Notes: generated from the letters alone by a model not told the origin. Positions 45,833-55,625 are shown, counted from the first letter of the stretch. The stretch is 64,000 nt of DNA from Flectobacillus major DSM 103 (GCF_000427405.1 NZ_KE386491.1:3538790-3602789); one strand, 5' to 3'. A program made the numbers and translations.

Positions 45833-46182
45833 CACCCTATTTTTTGGGGGTTAAAAGTCAGTATGCTCAGGTGATATATTCAGTATCGTTATGGGCAGTC
45901 CGCCTAAGTTTTCTGATTAGTTGCTACTCCAAAAATCTGTGCTGATAATGAGATATATACGAAAGTGTTGATATTATATTAGGTGTGGGAGTATGTATAA
46001 CGGCCTTATTCATCATTTCAAAAAGTGGAACTACGACTCATCACTGATAACATCTAAAATTTTCTACTCGTTCGTGCATTAAAAACCTCTGATGTACGCA
46101 TGATTGCCTATCTGAACAAAATCTTTAACATACCCAAAAACATAAATACAACAACATTTTAAACATAAACAACTCTCTATTT

Positions 46183-46887
46183 ATGAAACAAAAAACTACT
46201 CTTAGTTTTTTCCTTCTGTGTCTTGGACTACTCAATTTTAGTAACAAAACCTTAGCTCAGGCTACCTTGAATAATACTCTACAAGGACAATCTTCTCATA
46301 AAATAGGTTTGGCTCTCAATTTAGGCACAACACCAGGTATCGAACTAGCGTATGCTTTTAACCCCAAAATAGCGGCTCGTCTTGGTTACAGTTATTTTAA
46401 GTACGATGTAAATACCACTACCACAACTTCGGGCGAAGATGTAAAACTAGGAGGAAAAATAAACTTATCAATGGCAACGGTTGCCTTAGAGTACCACCCT
46501 TTTACCAAAAGTAGCTTTAAACTAATTGGCGGAGCATCTTATTTCGACAAAGGGCAAGTGTCTATGGTAGTGTCACCTACAGGTTCTTATACATTTGGTA
46601 GTACAACTTTTTCGCCCGACCAAATGGGCAATGTACAATTTACGGTTGATTATAGCACGCAATATGCCCCTTTTGCAGGCATTGGATTTGGCCGTACAGT
46701 ACCTACCAAACGTGTCGGCTTTGGCATTGAAATCGGTACTTATTACACTCAGTCGCCTGCCGTTACCCTAACGGGCGAAAAAAGGTTAAGTAGCATGAGC
46801 GAACAACAAGCTAAAGTGCAAGAAAACCTCAAAGATTGGCAGTATTGGCCAGTAGTTAATCTGAGATTGGCCATAAGACTAGACTAA
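46183..46887 (+). CDS. Small outer-membrane barrel, cassette copy 1
   Basis: 234 residues with a signal peptide (TTLSFFLLCLGLLNFSNKTL, cleavage near AQA). The mature part has alternating strands: KIGLALNLGTTPGIELAY, ALEYHPF, APFAGIGFGRTVPTKRVGFG, and the terminal strand WPVVNLRLAIRL. It is a clear paralogue of the gene at 53186, sharing LNLGTTPG, FAPF/YAPF-GxGFGR, PTKRVGFG, RLSSMSEQ and NLRLAIRL. No named family. It is 26 nt upstream of a lipoprotein gene, and both are duplicated together, so they probably work as a pair. Confidence 0.7.
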   Translation: MKQKTTLSFFLLCLGLLNFSNKTLAQATLNNTLQGQSSHKIGLALNLGTTPGIELAYAFNPKIAARLGYSYFKYDVNTTTTTSGEDVKLGGKINLSMATVALEYHPFTKSSFKLIGGASYFDKGQVSMVVSPTGSYTFGSTTFSPDQMGNVQFTVDYSTQYAPFAGIGFGRTVPTKRVGFGIEIGTYYTQSPAVTLTGEKRLSSMSEQQAKVQENLKDWQYWPVVNLRLAIRLD

Positions 46888-46913
46888 GTATTTAAACATT
46901 ATTCTCAAACACG

Positions 46914-48593
46914 ATGAAAACAAATTTTACTTCTATATTACGTCCTGTAATCATTCTTTCACTGGTATTATCATCCATCTGGGCTTGTCAGCAAATTAAC
47001 CCATTTGAAGGGGTAGACCTAACCGTAAGTGCCAATATCTATAAATCGCCCATGCTTATTCAGTTTGTTGATGCAAATAACAATAGCACAACACTCCCAA
47101 AAGATTTAACCGTTTCGATTTCGGGGCCAAACAAAGACCTTGTGCTGGACGACCTCGGCGGAAAAGATTTTAAGGTTGCGGGCAATTTACTTTCTTTGGT
47201 ATTGGCCGAAAAAGCAAATCCTACCGAAGATGCCCCTGTCGAATTTACGGTATCGGTAAAAGGCCCTAATTATGCAGCCACCAACTATACTATCGCTATT
47301 ACTGACACTTCTAGCTCTACTTATACAATACCTCTTACCAACCTTTCGGCACTACCCGATGGCGTAAAATCGATTTCTAAAGTAACTTCACTGACGGCAG
47401 GCGAAACTATCGTGATTCCAGCAAGTACCAACAAGCCTGAAGTCGCCAAAATTACGATTGCTCCTGGCACACAAGTAAAAGACGAAAACGGATTAGTGAT
47501 CAATTCAACCAGTGTCAGTAGCACTATTATTCAGTACGGAACAGGTACTGACGACGCTTTCAATAGTTTTCCTAACGATGGTATTGCCAACACTATTAAA
47601 TTTAAGGATGGTACTACCGACGGGGGGTCGTTTATCCATGCTGGTTTTGTAGATATAGAAATGACCGCCGCAGGGAAAAATGTAAAAAGCTTCTCCACTC
47701 CTTTAAACATGACGCTTTCTTTGCACCCTAACGTGGTTAATCCTGATACCGACGAACCTGTAGCTGTAGGCGAACAAGTGCCCGTGTTTAGCTATAACAA
47801 AGACAACGACGAATGGACAGAAGAAGGCGTGGCAGCTATTACCAAAGATGCCAGTGGTAATTTGGTAGCCAACTTTAAAGTACCTCACTTGTCTACTTGG
47901 ACAATAGCTTGGCCTACTAAAGGCAAAAATTGTGGAACTAAAACTTATAAAGCAAAAATTTCTTCTAATGTCACGTTTCAGACCGCTAGATACACTGCCC
48001 AGATTTCAATTACAAAGGCCGAAAGTAATAGGTACAAAAAAACATATTCGGTAAATATCAAGAATGGTTCAGTACTTATATTTAAAATTAAAAAAGCACC
48101 AAAGGGTTATTCAACAAGAATAAACATATATGACAAGGAAAGTAAAAATATTGGTAGTAGCGGTACTTTCAGTACTTGTACCAGTAAAACGGTTACAATA
48201 CCTGTAAGAATCCCTATTCCTCGCCCAGTGTCTCCCCAAAACACAGAAACCGCTGACGAAGAAGCAGTTAAGGTGAATCTTGATTTTACGGCAGCTTGTA
48301 CCAGCAAAAAAGTAAGTATTAAACCTACTGTTTGGGTAAAATTGGTTGATAACTCAAATACGGAACAATTGATTAATGTTGTAAACGGGAAGGCTACATT
48401 AGCCATGAAAAAAAATGTTAAATACCAAATAACAGCTACTTACGCTGGAAAAAATTATTCGGGCGAAGTTACTATCGGTAATGGCACTGCTTCAATAACA
48501 GTATCGGAAGGCTTGACAGGTTCTTTCCCTGTTGACCCAGTTTCAGGAGAAGTTAACGCTACCCTTATTTATCCCCTCAACAACTGTAATTAA
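46914..48593 (+). CDS. 559-residue lipoprotein, cassette copy 1
   Basis: Lipoprotein (LSLVLSSIWAC, Cys about residue 25). Residues about 30-350 align with the protein at 53908: PFEGVDLTV, YKSPMLIQFVDAN, PGTQVKDENG, VNPDTDEPV, then VPVFSYNKDNDEWTEEG and a HLSTWTIAWP end. The latter segment recalls the CILP/FAM171-like PVFSYD...HLTYWNLDW pattern seen in some eukaryotic and bacterial surface proteins (a low-confidence comparison). The C-terminal 210 residues differ strongly between copies but keep four cysteines (about 340, 422, 462 and 558). Probably displayed at the cell surface. Function unknown. Confidence 0.7.
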   Translation: MKTNFTSILRPVIILSLVLSSIWACQQINPFEGVDLTVSANIYKSPMLIQFVDANNNSTTLPKDLTVSISGPNKDLVLDDLGGKDFKVAGNLLSLVLAEKANPTEDAPVEFTVSVKGPNYAATNYTIAITDTSSSTYTIPLTNLSALPDGVKSISKVTSLTAGETIVIPASTNKPEVAKITIAPGTQVKDENGLVINSTSVSSTIIQYGTGTDDAFNSFPNDGIANTIKFKDGTTDGGSFIHAGFVDIEMTAAGKNVKSFSTPLNMTLSLHPNVVNPDTDEPVAVGEQVPVFSYNKDNDEWTEEGVAAITKDASGNLVANFKVPHLSTWTIAWPTKGKNCGTKTYKAKISSNVTFQTARYTAQISITKAESNRYKKTYSVNIKNGSVLIFKIKKAPKGYSTRINIYDKESKNIGSSGTFSTCTSKTVTIPVRIPIPRPVSPQNTETADEEAVKVNLDFTAACTSKKVSIKPTVWVKLVDNSNTEQLINVVNGKATLAMKKNVKYQITATYAGKNYSGEVTIGNGTASITVSEGLTGSFPVDPVSGEVNATLIYPLNNCN

Positions 48594-48625
48594 GTATCGA
48601 TATTCAAGCTGTTGCAGCTTTTATT

Positions 48626-48671
48626 ATTTTTCTATTAGCTGGCACGTTTATTTGCCAGCTAATAGAAAAAT
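48626..48671. terminator. Bidirectional terminator between convergent genes
   Basis: A 19-bp perfect stem (48626-48644 with 48653-48671; core TCTATTAGCTGGCA) and an 8-nt loop between the cassette-1 lipoprotein gene and the membrane-protein gene at 48721. Confidence 0.75.
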
Positions 48672-48720
48672 CCTCCTCAAAAAAACTAGAGATTATACAA
48701 GCATAACTTACCCAATACAC

Positions 48721-49380
48721 CTACACAACATCTATTTCCCGATGGGTATCTACCCAATAAGCCCACGCTATAAGAATCCACTGTAACTGAGCTCCCCACG
48801 CAATATCTTCAACGTGCTGTGGTATTGGCCCCAGTAAATTACCTACCTGAATCAATACCAGCAAGGCTACTAAGCCCCACAAACCATAAAGCCCCATCCA
48901 GTTTCGTGCCGTAGTGGCGGCTAAGTATTGGTAAAGCCCCCCCATAAAAAGCAAAGATTCTACTGCTACAGTAAGCCATACATTATGCCATAAGCCCAAA
49001 CCTACTTTTGGCGAAGACTCGCTCCAATAAAGGGGCAAATCAGGTATATGTACTGCCAAATCCAGAAGCCAATGACTCAAGACACATAAGCCTAATGTCA
49101 GAGCTATTTTAAGATTTTTGTTAAAAACAAAGGCGATGCCCCCTACCAATACCGCCCAAAATACGGCCATCTGTAAACTATGCGAAATAGGATACTCCAC
49201 AAAGTATAAAGGGTTGACAGCGGTGATACCTGAACGAATTTCTACTTTTTCTAAACCTAACTGTAATAGTGTAGGCCAGAGCAAATCTAAAAACTGTACC
49301 GATACAAAAAGCATTCCTAAGGATATACGAGGCCGAATGGCTTTTGTACCAAAGCCTACAGCAAAATGACCAAGAAACAT
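48721..49380 (-). CDS. Polytopic membrane protein, YdjM-like
   Basis: 219 residues with about six hydrophobic segments. The start MFLGHFAVGFGTKAI and the conserved acidic/His positions (QFLDLLWPTLL, SHSLQMAVFW, LSHWLLDLAVHIPD) resemble the membrane-bound metal-dependent hydrolase YdjM family (DUF457-like), whose chemistry is not settled. The H...D...H..D pattern would suit metal binding in the membrane. No operon partner. Confidence 0.7.
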   Translation of the reverse strand: MFLGHFAVGFGTKAIRPRISLGMLFVSVQFLDLLWPTLLQLGLEKVEIRSGITAVNPLYFVEYPISHSLQMAVFWAVLVGGIAFVFNKNLKIALTLGLCVLSHWLLDLAVHIPDLPLYWSESSPKVGLGLWHNVWLTVAVESLLFMGGLYQYLAATTARNWMGLYGLWGLVALLVLIQVGNLLGPIPQHVEDIAWGAQLQWILIAWAYWVDTHREIDVV

Positions 49381-49451
49381 AATTTTGAATAATTACTGAG
49401 TGATTGTGTGTGTTAACCTATCATTGATAGATTTAAGATAAGGGAGGTATT

Positions 49452-50015
49452 TTAGAAACGATAACCAAAATGTACTGTCGGAAAAAACAACCAATTACTA
49501 TTGTCATAAGCAAGATTGGAAAACACCACCTCTTTGGTATTGATTACGTAGCCATAACTAAACCATGGTACAATATAAAGCCCTTTCTGAATACCGTCTT
49601 TGGGCTTGCTCAAGAAAAAGCGATAGCCCAACTGAGCCCCTACCGTTATATTATTACCATTGGCAGTAGCCAGACTTGCCTTGTGGGTTGCGTCGGTGGT
49701 TGCATAGCCAATATTAAAGCCCGTGTACAAACCTCGTGTTGTACCTTCTTGGAAATGATAATTGGCTTTTATTCCAAATCCTCTTTGTTGAATAGTAAAC
49801 CCCTCGTTGCCCGAAAACCCTTCTGGTTCTTCGATACCAAAAATACCTACGTCGAAGCTAATCCGTGGCGAAGGCTGAAGAATACCATGAAAAGAATACC
49901 CCTTGAGCATATACGCAATAGGGTCTAATTCTAGGCTGTAATTGGTTTTAAAAACGGATATTTGTGCCGAAAGTTGATAGGCCACTAAACAGAACATAAA
50001 GCAAAGCTTTTTCAT
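49452..50015 (-). CDS. Small outer-membrane barrel protein
   Basis: 187 residues: signal peptide MKKLCFMFCLVAYQLSAQ, then strands typical of an 8-stranded barrel (ISFDVGIFGIE, GFGIKANYHF, GLYTGFNIGYA, LGYRFFL, final TVHFGYRF with an aromatic C-terminus). Not clearly related to the duplicated barrels at 46183 and 53186. Function unknown. Confidence 0.65.
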   Translation of the reverse strand: MKKLCFMFCLVAYQLSAQISVFKTNYSLELDPIAYMLKGYSFHGILQPSPRISFDVGIFGIEEPEGFSGNEGFTIQQRGFGIKANYHFQEGTTRGLYTGFNIGYATTDATHKASLATANGNNITVGAQLGYRFFLSKPKDGIQKGLYIVPWFSYGYVINTKEVVFSNLAYDNSNWLFFPTVHFGYRF

Positions 50016-50100
50016 CTTACATTACTTTTTTGTGTGAATTGATACCCCAAAATTATGGCACTCAGTTCCCCCAATCGTTCGACTTAGGGCGTATTACGTA

Positions 50101-51249
50101 TTACTTTCTAAAATCGAACTTCATTTTCTTATATTCTGACGGAGTCATTCCTGTAAATTTTTTAAAAGCAGTATTAAAAGATGATTTTGAATTGAAACCA
50201 CAGTCCATAGCAATACCCAAAATAGACAAGTGATTATACACTTCGTTATTTAAACGACGTTTTATTTCCTCAATTCTATGCCTGTTGATCAAGTCAAAAA
50301 AAGTTTCTTGATATTGTCGGCTAATTACCTCTGAAACCTGATAGGCGGGTACACCCAATTCTAAGCTTAATTGGCTCAGTGAAAGCTCGCTTTGTAAATA
50401 GATTTGCTTTATTTCTAAAAGCTCTTTGAGCCTCCTTGCCAAGCCTTCATTGATTTCTACTTGTAGATTATAATTGCTTCTGCCTTTTTTGGCTAAACGT
50501 TCCAATTCTTGACTTGCATCGTGTGGGCGAATCACCAATTCCTCCATCAAAATTGGGCGATTCCAAGATGTATAAGCCAAGGCATAAATCAAAATGGCAA
50601 AAGCCAAGCCAATCAGGTTATTGACCACCACAAAGTTGAGAGGCCAAAAGTACATAGACACAAAAACAATGATGGCTAACATTAATACAAGCACAAAAAG
50701 CTTGAGAATAAAACTGGCTTTATCCAGATTAAGCTGGCTCAAGTCGGAATAGTTGTCCAATAGCTCCTGTTGAAAACATTTGGTTAAATTTAAGCTTACG
50801 AGGATATAAACAAAAATATGAACAGTTCTAACCGACAAAATAAAAATTACCAAAGCCGAAGGAGTACTATTGAGCAGTACTTTTTCGCCAAAAGCTATTT
50901 TCTCGTCGGCACTTTGTAAATAAAAAGGAATCAATGAACCAAGGTATAAAATAAAGGGAATATAATGCCACCAAACAGGCTCAGAACGACGTGTCAGTAA
51001 ACAAATATAGCGATACAAAAATGGGCCGTACAACAATACCAACGGATCGCCAATACGAATCAGGTGAGGATACTCGCGGTAGTATCCCGACAACCCAAGT
51101 ACTGGCCCCAAAAGACTAATAGCTATTACTGCTATTAACAAAGCCAAAGCTATGTTTTCAGACGAAAATTTCTTTTTATTAAATAATAAAATACTCAGGA
51201 ATATTCCTTGAAAAGCGGCAGTAAAATTAATGATTGATAACAGCTTCAT
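50101..51249 (-). CDS. AraC family regulator with membrane-spanning N-terminus
   Basis: 382 residues. Residues about 1-235 contain seven or so hydrophobic helices (IINFTAAFQGIFLSILLF, ALALLIAVIAISLLGPVLGL and more), a membrane sensor module seen in several Bacteroidota AraC regulators. A linker leads to the AraC helix-turn-helix pair: LSLSQLSLELGVPAYQVSEV then ISRQYQETFFDLINRHRIEE, and GIAMDCGFNSKSSFNTAFKK ending in GMTPSEYKK. It should sense a signal in or across the inner membrane and bind DNA directly. Target unknown; the permease gene upstream or the barrel gene downstream are candidates. Confidence 0.85.
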   Translation of the reverse strand: MKLLSIINFTAAFQGIFLSILLFNKKKFSSENIALALLIAVIAISLLGPVLGLSGYYREYPHLIRIGDPLVLLYGPFLYRYICLLTRRSEPVWWHYIPFILYLGSLIPFYLQSADEKIAFGEKVLLNSTPSALVIFILSVRTVHIFVYILVSLNLTKCFQQELLDNYSDLSQLNLDKASFILKLFVLVLMLAIIVFVSMYFWPLNFVVVNNLIGLAFAILIYALAYTSWNRPILMEELVIRPHDASQELERLAKKGRSNYNLQVEINEGLARRLKELLEIKQIYLQSELSLSQLSLELGVPAYQVSEVISRQYQETFFDLINRHRIEEIKRRLNNEVYNHLSILGIAMDCGFNSKSSFNTAFKKFTGMTPSEYKKMKFDFRK

Positions 51250-51253
51250 AAAA

Positions 51254-51300
51254 AAATATTAGCTTTATAGATAAAGTTTTCATCTATAAAGCTAATATTT
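51254..51300 (-). terminator. Terminator after the amino acid permease
   Basis: AAATATTAGCTTTATAGAT (51254-51272) pairs perfectly with 51282-51300, a 19-bp stem with a 9-nt loop. A/T flanks extend it. On the minus strand it follows the permease stop at 51356. Confidence 0.75.
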
Positions 51301-51355
51301 TTTATGACTAAATTTGATATATCAAAATACAGAATCCTGCTTAGTAGGTATATCT

Positions 51356-52807
51356 CTACTGCTTTTCAGCTTGTTTTCGTATCAAACTGTTTTTGCGTCC
51401 ATAAGTGTAATATATCACCATACCTATAGCCATCCAAACAATCAGACGAATCCATGTGTCGGCTGGTAAAAAAGCCATCATACCAAAGCAAGTCAGAATA
51501 CCCATGATAGGCACAAAAGGAACCCACGGCGTTTTGAAGGCACGAGGAATATCAGGGTTGGTTTTTCTTAGTACCAGTACCCCTCCGCATACTACCACAA
51601 AAGCCAATAATGTACCAATACTCGTCATTTCGCCCACTACGTCGATAGGTACAAATGCAGCAAACAAGCTTACAAATACACAAAATAAAATATTAGATTT
51701 CCAGGGTGTACGAAATTTTGGGTGAATCTCTGAAAATATTTTAGGCAAAAGTCCATCTTTCGACATACTGAAAAACACCCTAGATTGCCCCATCAAGTCG
51801 ACCAGAATAACCGAGGTATAACCTACTAAAATCGCCAAAATCACCAATTGAGCCAACCACGCATAAGGGGTTTGTTGAATAGCAATGGCTACTGGGGCAG
51901 CGTTGTTTTTGAAAGTAGTATAGTGCGAAAGCCCCGTCATAACATGAGCAAAAAGCACAAACAAAATCGTACAGACTACCAACGAGCCAATAATACCAAT
52001 AGGCATATTGCGTTGTGGGTTTTTGGTTTCTTGGGCAGCCGTCGAAATAATATCAAAGCCCAAAAATACAAAGAATACAACCCCAGCCCCACGCAGAATA
52101 CCCGACCAGCCAAATTCACCAAAAGTACCTGTATTTTCGGGAATATAAGGTTGGTAGTTTTGGGGCTGTACATAATTCCAGCCCAAGGCAATAAATACCA
52201 ATACTACAGCTACTTTCAACGAAACTACAATCGCATTCCAGATGGCTGAGCCTTTTGTACCACGCATCAATATAAACGACATAAGCACAACCACCAAGGC
52301 CGCAGGTAAATTGAACAAGCCATGTACTTGTTGGCCATTGGCCAACGTAACAGTTTCAAAAGGAGAATGTACTAACTGAGTAGGAATATAAAGCTGATAA
52401 TATGACAGGAATTTTACCAGATAATTAGACCAACTAATAGCAACAGTGGCAGCACCTACCGAAAACTCAAGCACCAAGTCCCAACCAATAATCCATGCTA
52501 CTAATTCGCCAAGGGTGGCATACGAATAAGTATAAGCACTACCCGCCACAGGAATCATCGCTGCAAATTCGGCATAACATAAGCCTGCAAAAGCACAACC
52601 TACAGCCGCCACCACAAACGAAAGCGTTACGGCAGGGCCTGCATTATTGGCAGCAGCCAAGCCTGTTAAAGAAAATAAGCCCGCACCAATAATTACACCT
52701 AAGCCAAGCATAATTAATTGAAAAGCATTTAATGAGCGTTTTAATGTTTTTTCGCCAGACTCTTCAGACTCGCTAATGAGCTGTTCAATGGGTTTGATAT
52801 ATTTCAC
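51356..52807 (-). CDS. APC family amino acid permease
   Basis: 483 residues with about twelve to fourteen membrane helices. The start helix has the APC consensus GLGVIIGAGLFSLTGLAA, then CYAEFAAMIPVAGSAYTYSY. The layout and the N-terminal cytosolic segment (PIEQLISESEESGEKTLKRS) match the cationic amino acid transporter (CAT/YfnA-like) branch. The frame opens with GTG at 52807. It is upstream of the AraC gene on the same strand but separated by a strong terminator. Its promoter at 52837-52844 overlaps a palindrome. Confidence 0.88.
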   Translation of the reverse strand: MKYIKPIEQLISESEESGEKTLKRSLNAFQLIMLGLGVIIGAGLFSLTGLAAANNAGPAVTLSFVVAAVGCAFAGLCYAEFAAMIPVAGSAYTYSYATLGELVAWIIGWDLVLEFSVGAATVAISWSNYLVKFLSYYQLYIPTQLVHSPFETVTLANGQQVHGLFNLPAALVVVLMSFILMRGTKGSAIWNAIVVSLKVAVVLVFIALGWNYVQPQNYQPYIPENTGTFGEFGWSGILRGAGVVFFVFLGFDIISTAAQETKNPQRNMPIGIIGSLVVCTILFVLFAHVMTGLSHYTTFKNNAAPVAIAIQQTPYAWLAQLVILAILVGYTSVILVDLMGQSRVFFSMSKDGLLPKIFSEIHPKFRTPWKSNILFCVFVSLFAAFVPIDVVGEMTSIGTLLAFVVVCGGVLVLRKTNPDIPRAFKTPWVPFVPIMGILTCFGMMAFLPADTWIRLIVWMAIGMVIYYTYGRKNSLIRKQAEKQ

Positions 52808-52831
52808 TATTTTTCAGTTTGTTAAATCGTA

Positions 52832-52847
52832 TTGTACAAAGGTACAA
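52832..52847 (-). promoter_or_regulatory. Promoter -7 box of the amino acid permease inside a palindrome
   Basis: The minus strand reads TACCTTTG (52844-52837), a full TAnnTTTG match about 30 nt upstream of the GTG start. It lies within TTGTAC, four bases, GTACAA (52832-52847), a perfect 6-bp inverted repeat that could be an operator. The rest of the 378-bp gap 52808-53185 is AT-rich, with no gene that I can support. Confidence 0.45.
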
Positions 52848-53185
52848 GTGGAATATTTTATTTACTATACCTAAGTTATAGATTTTATATTTTTTATAAC
52901 AAACACCTCTAGTTTTTACATATTTACCATATAATAAAAAAACACTAAACCTATTTGCAAAAGATTGGGAGATATTTGTTATCGCCTTTATATTTGGCCA
53001 ATATAGTAAACAAAAAATGCCCACCACCTAACTCCCCTTAAATCAAACTATAGTTTTTATAGTAATCATTCGGCTCAATTCCCAAGTAGTCTAGTATTCA
53101 AACCTACCTATCTCTCATTTGCTGAGGGTGTTAAGGTCTATCAATTGCAATTAAAGTTTTAATTAATCTTTAAACGTAACACAAC

Positions 53186-53854
53186 ATGAAAAAAAAAACC
53201 TTCCTCATATTGCTAGGGCTTTTGGCTGGTCAATATGTAGTAGTAGCACAATCTACCAATCTTAAAAAGTTTGGTATTGGACTCAATCTTGGAACAACCC
53301 CCGGGCTAAGTGTAGCTTATCAAGCTCTCGACAAACTGGCCGTCAGAGCCTCCTATAGTTATTTGAAGTATGACTTGAACCAGAAGGAAAAAATATCTGA
53401 CGAAAATATTCTGTTAGCAGGCAACATGGATATGAGTTCTATTGCATTATCGGTAGAGTATTACCCTTTTAGCAAAAGTACCTTTAAACTGATTGCTGGA
53501 GGTAGTCTAGTGCAGAAAGGTCAAGTAAAAGTATCGGCATCTCCTACAGAAAGCTATACTTTTGGCGAATCCGTTTTTACTCCTGAAGAAGTCGGTACTT
53601 TTCTATTCGATTTAAGCTATAACAATGGTTTTGCTCCTTTTGTAGGATTGGGCTTTGGTAGAGCTATTCCCACAAAACGAGTAGGTTTTGGTTTTGAATT
53701 AGGCACATACTATTTACCAAAACCCAAAGTAACTCTTACAGGTACAGAAAGATTAAGTAGTATGTCGGAACAAGAACCCAAAATACAAGCCAATATGGAC
53801 GACTGGCGTTACTGGCCTATGCTTAATTTAAGGCTAGCCATTAGGCTTAATTAA
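53186..53854 (+). CDS. Small outer-membrane barrel, cassette copy 2
   Basis: 222 residues with a signal peptide (TFLILLGLLAGQYVVVAQ). The mature part closely follows the barrel at 46183: FGIGLNLGTTPGLSVAY, VEYYPFSKSTFKLIAGGS, PFVGLGFGRAIPTKRVGFGF, RLSSMSEQEPKIQANM and NLRLAIRLN. The first copy has a longer N-terminal linker. It is 53 nt upstream of the cassette-2 lipoprotein gene. Function unknown. Confidence 0.7.
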   Translation: MKKKTFLILLGLLAGQYVVVAQSTNLKKFGIGLNLGTTPGLSVAYQALDKLAVRASYSYLKYDLNQKEKISDENILLAGNMDMSSIALSVEYYPFSKSTFKLIAGGSLVQKGQVKVSASPTESYTFGESVFTPEEVGTFLFDLSYNNGFAPFVGLGFGRAIPTKRVGFGFELGTYYLPKPKVTLTGTERLSSMSEQEPKIQANMDDWRYWPMLNLRLAIRLN

Positions 53855-53907
53855 AATACCTACCACTATTTTATCAAGATAGTTTCCAAGCTAAAATTCA
53901 ACGTACA

Positions 53908-55587
53908 ATGAACCATATTTACAACCTCAAACATACCTTCCGATTTCTGGCAATGCTCTTCTTGAGCATTGGGGTATTTCTCTCATGTCAAAAAATCAAT
54001 CCATTTGAAGACCTTGAGCTTACTGTAAACACAGATATATATAAAGCTCCTCTTCTTATCAAGTTTGTTGATGCCAACTCAGAGGCTGTATCTAGCCCTC
54101 AGGATTTAAAAGTAACGATTTCTGGTTCAGGCAAAGACTATGTATTGACCGATGCCGGCAAAAAAGACTATATTGTTACCAATAATGCCTTGTCGTTGGT
54201 ACTTAACAAAAACATATCTCCAAGCCCGACTTCACCTATCGAGTTTACGGTAAGTGTTTCGGGAAAAGGGTATGTTTCAACTAGCAAGACATTTGTCATT
54301 ACCGATGCCGAAACACCCGCCTCTTTTGAAATTCCTGTAACTAATGTAGCAGCACCACCCGAAGGAGTAGCATCAACTATTGAGTCTGTAAATTTAGCAG
54401 TAGGCGAAAAAGTAGTTGTTTCTGCCACTGTTGATAAACCCGAAGTAGCAGAAGTAACCCTTCAGCCAGGAACACAAGTAAAAGATGCCTCGGGTACGGT
54501 TATCAATGCCAATAATGTTTCGGTACAAATTGTTCAGTATACCACCAAAACAGAGGCTTCGGTACAAAGCTTCCCTGGTGGTTTTGCTGCCGAAAATGTT
54601 CAGATGAGCAATGGAATACCTACCGATGGTGATTTTATAACAGGAGGTTTTGTAGCGATTGATATGGAAGCAGGAGGACAACAAGTAAAAAGTTTCTCAA
54701 AACCTATCGAAGTATCTGTTGGGCTTAGCCAAGACCTTACTAACCCAGACACAGGCAAGCCTATTAAGGAAGGAGATACCATTCCTACTTGGAGTTATGA
54801 TAGCAACACTGGCCAGTGGAAAGAAGAGGGTATTGCTACCGTTAAAAAAGACAGCGATGGCAAGCTTGTAGCTACCTTTCAAGCCACCCACCTCTCTTAC
54901 TGGAATTTAGACTGGTATTATTATGGTTCTTCATGTGCTAACAGTGGCGGTAATATTAGCTTTAATGTTAGCTCTAATGTAACAACATCCGTTAATAGCT
55001 ATGAGTATTATGCCACCTTATACCTTGTAGACAGATATAATAGGAAGTACTATTATACCCAACTTTACAATTTTGATGTTACCAATGGAAACCTCAATAA
55101 CGGATTATATCGTGCCGCTAGAGGTGATGGAAATCGCCTGCAATTATATGTTTACGAAAAAACATCTAATAAACTATTAGGAAACACAGCTGTATTTGAT
55201 GTTTGTACAACTAATCGTGTACCGATTAGTTTAAACATTCCAAACCCTCCTGTATTTTTGGGTGTCGATATCGACTTTACTGCAAAATGTACCAATAAAA
55301 AACTAAACATTAAACCTTCTACATGGATAGACCTCTGGAATTCTAGCAATTATACGTATGATTATGCAACAAGTGGACGGGCTAGCTTAACCGTAAGAGA
55401 AGGACAAACCTATAATTTCTGGACTTACTACGACAGCAAAGTATACACAGGAATTGTAACTATCAATAAAACATCATCAGTAATTACATCTTCTACGGGT
55501 AAAGCTATTACGGGTACTACCTCTTATAACCCCGTAACGAATAGGGTAAAAATCATCGCTACTTACGAAACCAACGATTGTAAGTAA
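53908..55587 (+). CDS. 559-residue lipoprotein, cassette copy 2
   Basis: Lipoprotein (AMLFLSIGVFLSC, Cys about residue 27), exactly as long as its paralogue at 46914. Conserved N-terminal part: PFEDLELTVNTDIYKAPLLI, KFVDANSE, PGTQVKDASG, TNPDTGKPI, PTWSYDSNTGQWKEEGIATV and HLSYWNLDW. The C-terminal about 210 residues are tyrosine- and asparagine-rich and hardly align with copy 1, yet four cysteines occur at matching places (about 343, 433, 461 and 558). This looks like a conserved base domain with a fast-changing, probably disulfide-stabilised surface module. Function unknown. Confidence 0.7.
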   Translation: MNHIYNLKHTFRFLAMLFLSIGVFLSCQKINPFEDLELTVNTDIYKAPLLIKFVDANSEAVSSPQDLKVTISGSGKDYVLTDAGKKDYIVTNNALSLVLNKNISPSPTSPIEFTVSVSGKGYVSTSKTFVITDAETPASFEIPVTNVAAPPEGVASTIESVNLAVGEKVVVSATVDKPEVAEVTLQPGTQVKDASGTVINANNVSVQIVQYTTKTEASVQSFPGGFAAENVQMSNGIPTDGDFITGGFVAIDMEAGGQQVKSFSKPIEVSVGLSQDLTNPDTGKPIKEGDTIPTWSYDSNTGQWKEEGIATVKKDSDGKLVATFQATHLSYWNLDWYYYGSSCANSGGNISFNVSSNVTTSVNSYEYYATLYLVDRYNRKYYYTQLYNFDVTNGNLNNGLYRAARGDGNRLQLYVYEKTSNKLLGNTAVFDVCTTNRVPISLNIPNPPVFLGVDIDFTAKCTNKKLNIKPSTWIDLWNSSNYTYDYATSGRASLTVREGQTYNFWTYYDSKVYTGIVTINKTSSVITSSTGKAITGTTSYNPVTNRVKIIATYETNDCK

Positions 55588-55625
55588 TTGAGCATTTTAT
55601 CTAAGAACTGGATAATAGAACAGCT

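Noticed and set aside
52832-52847. Shared operator for the permease and lpdA promoters, both having GTAC near the -7 box
   Set aside because: Only GTAC/TTTGTAC is common, which is short and overlaps the consensus itself.
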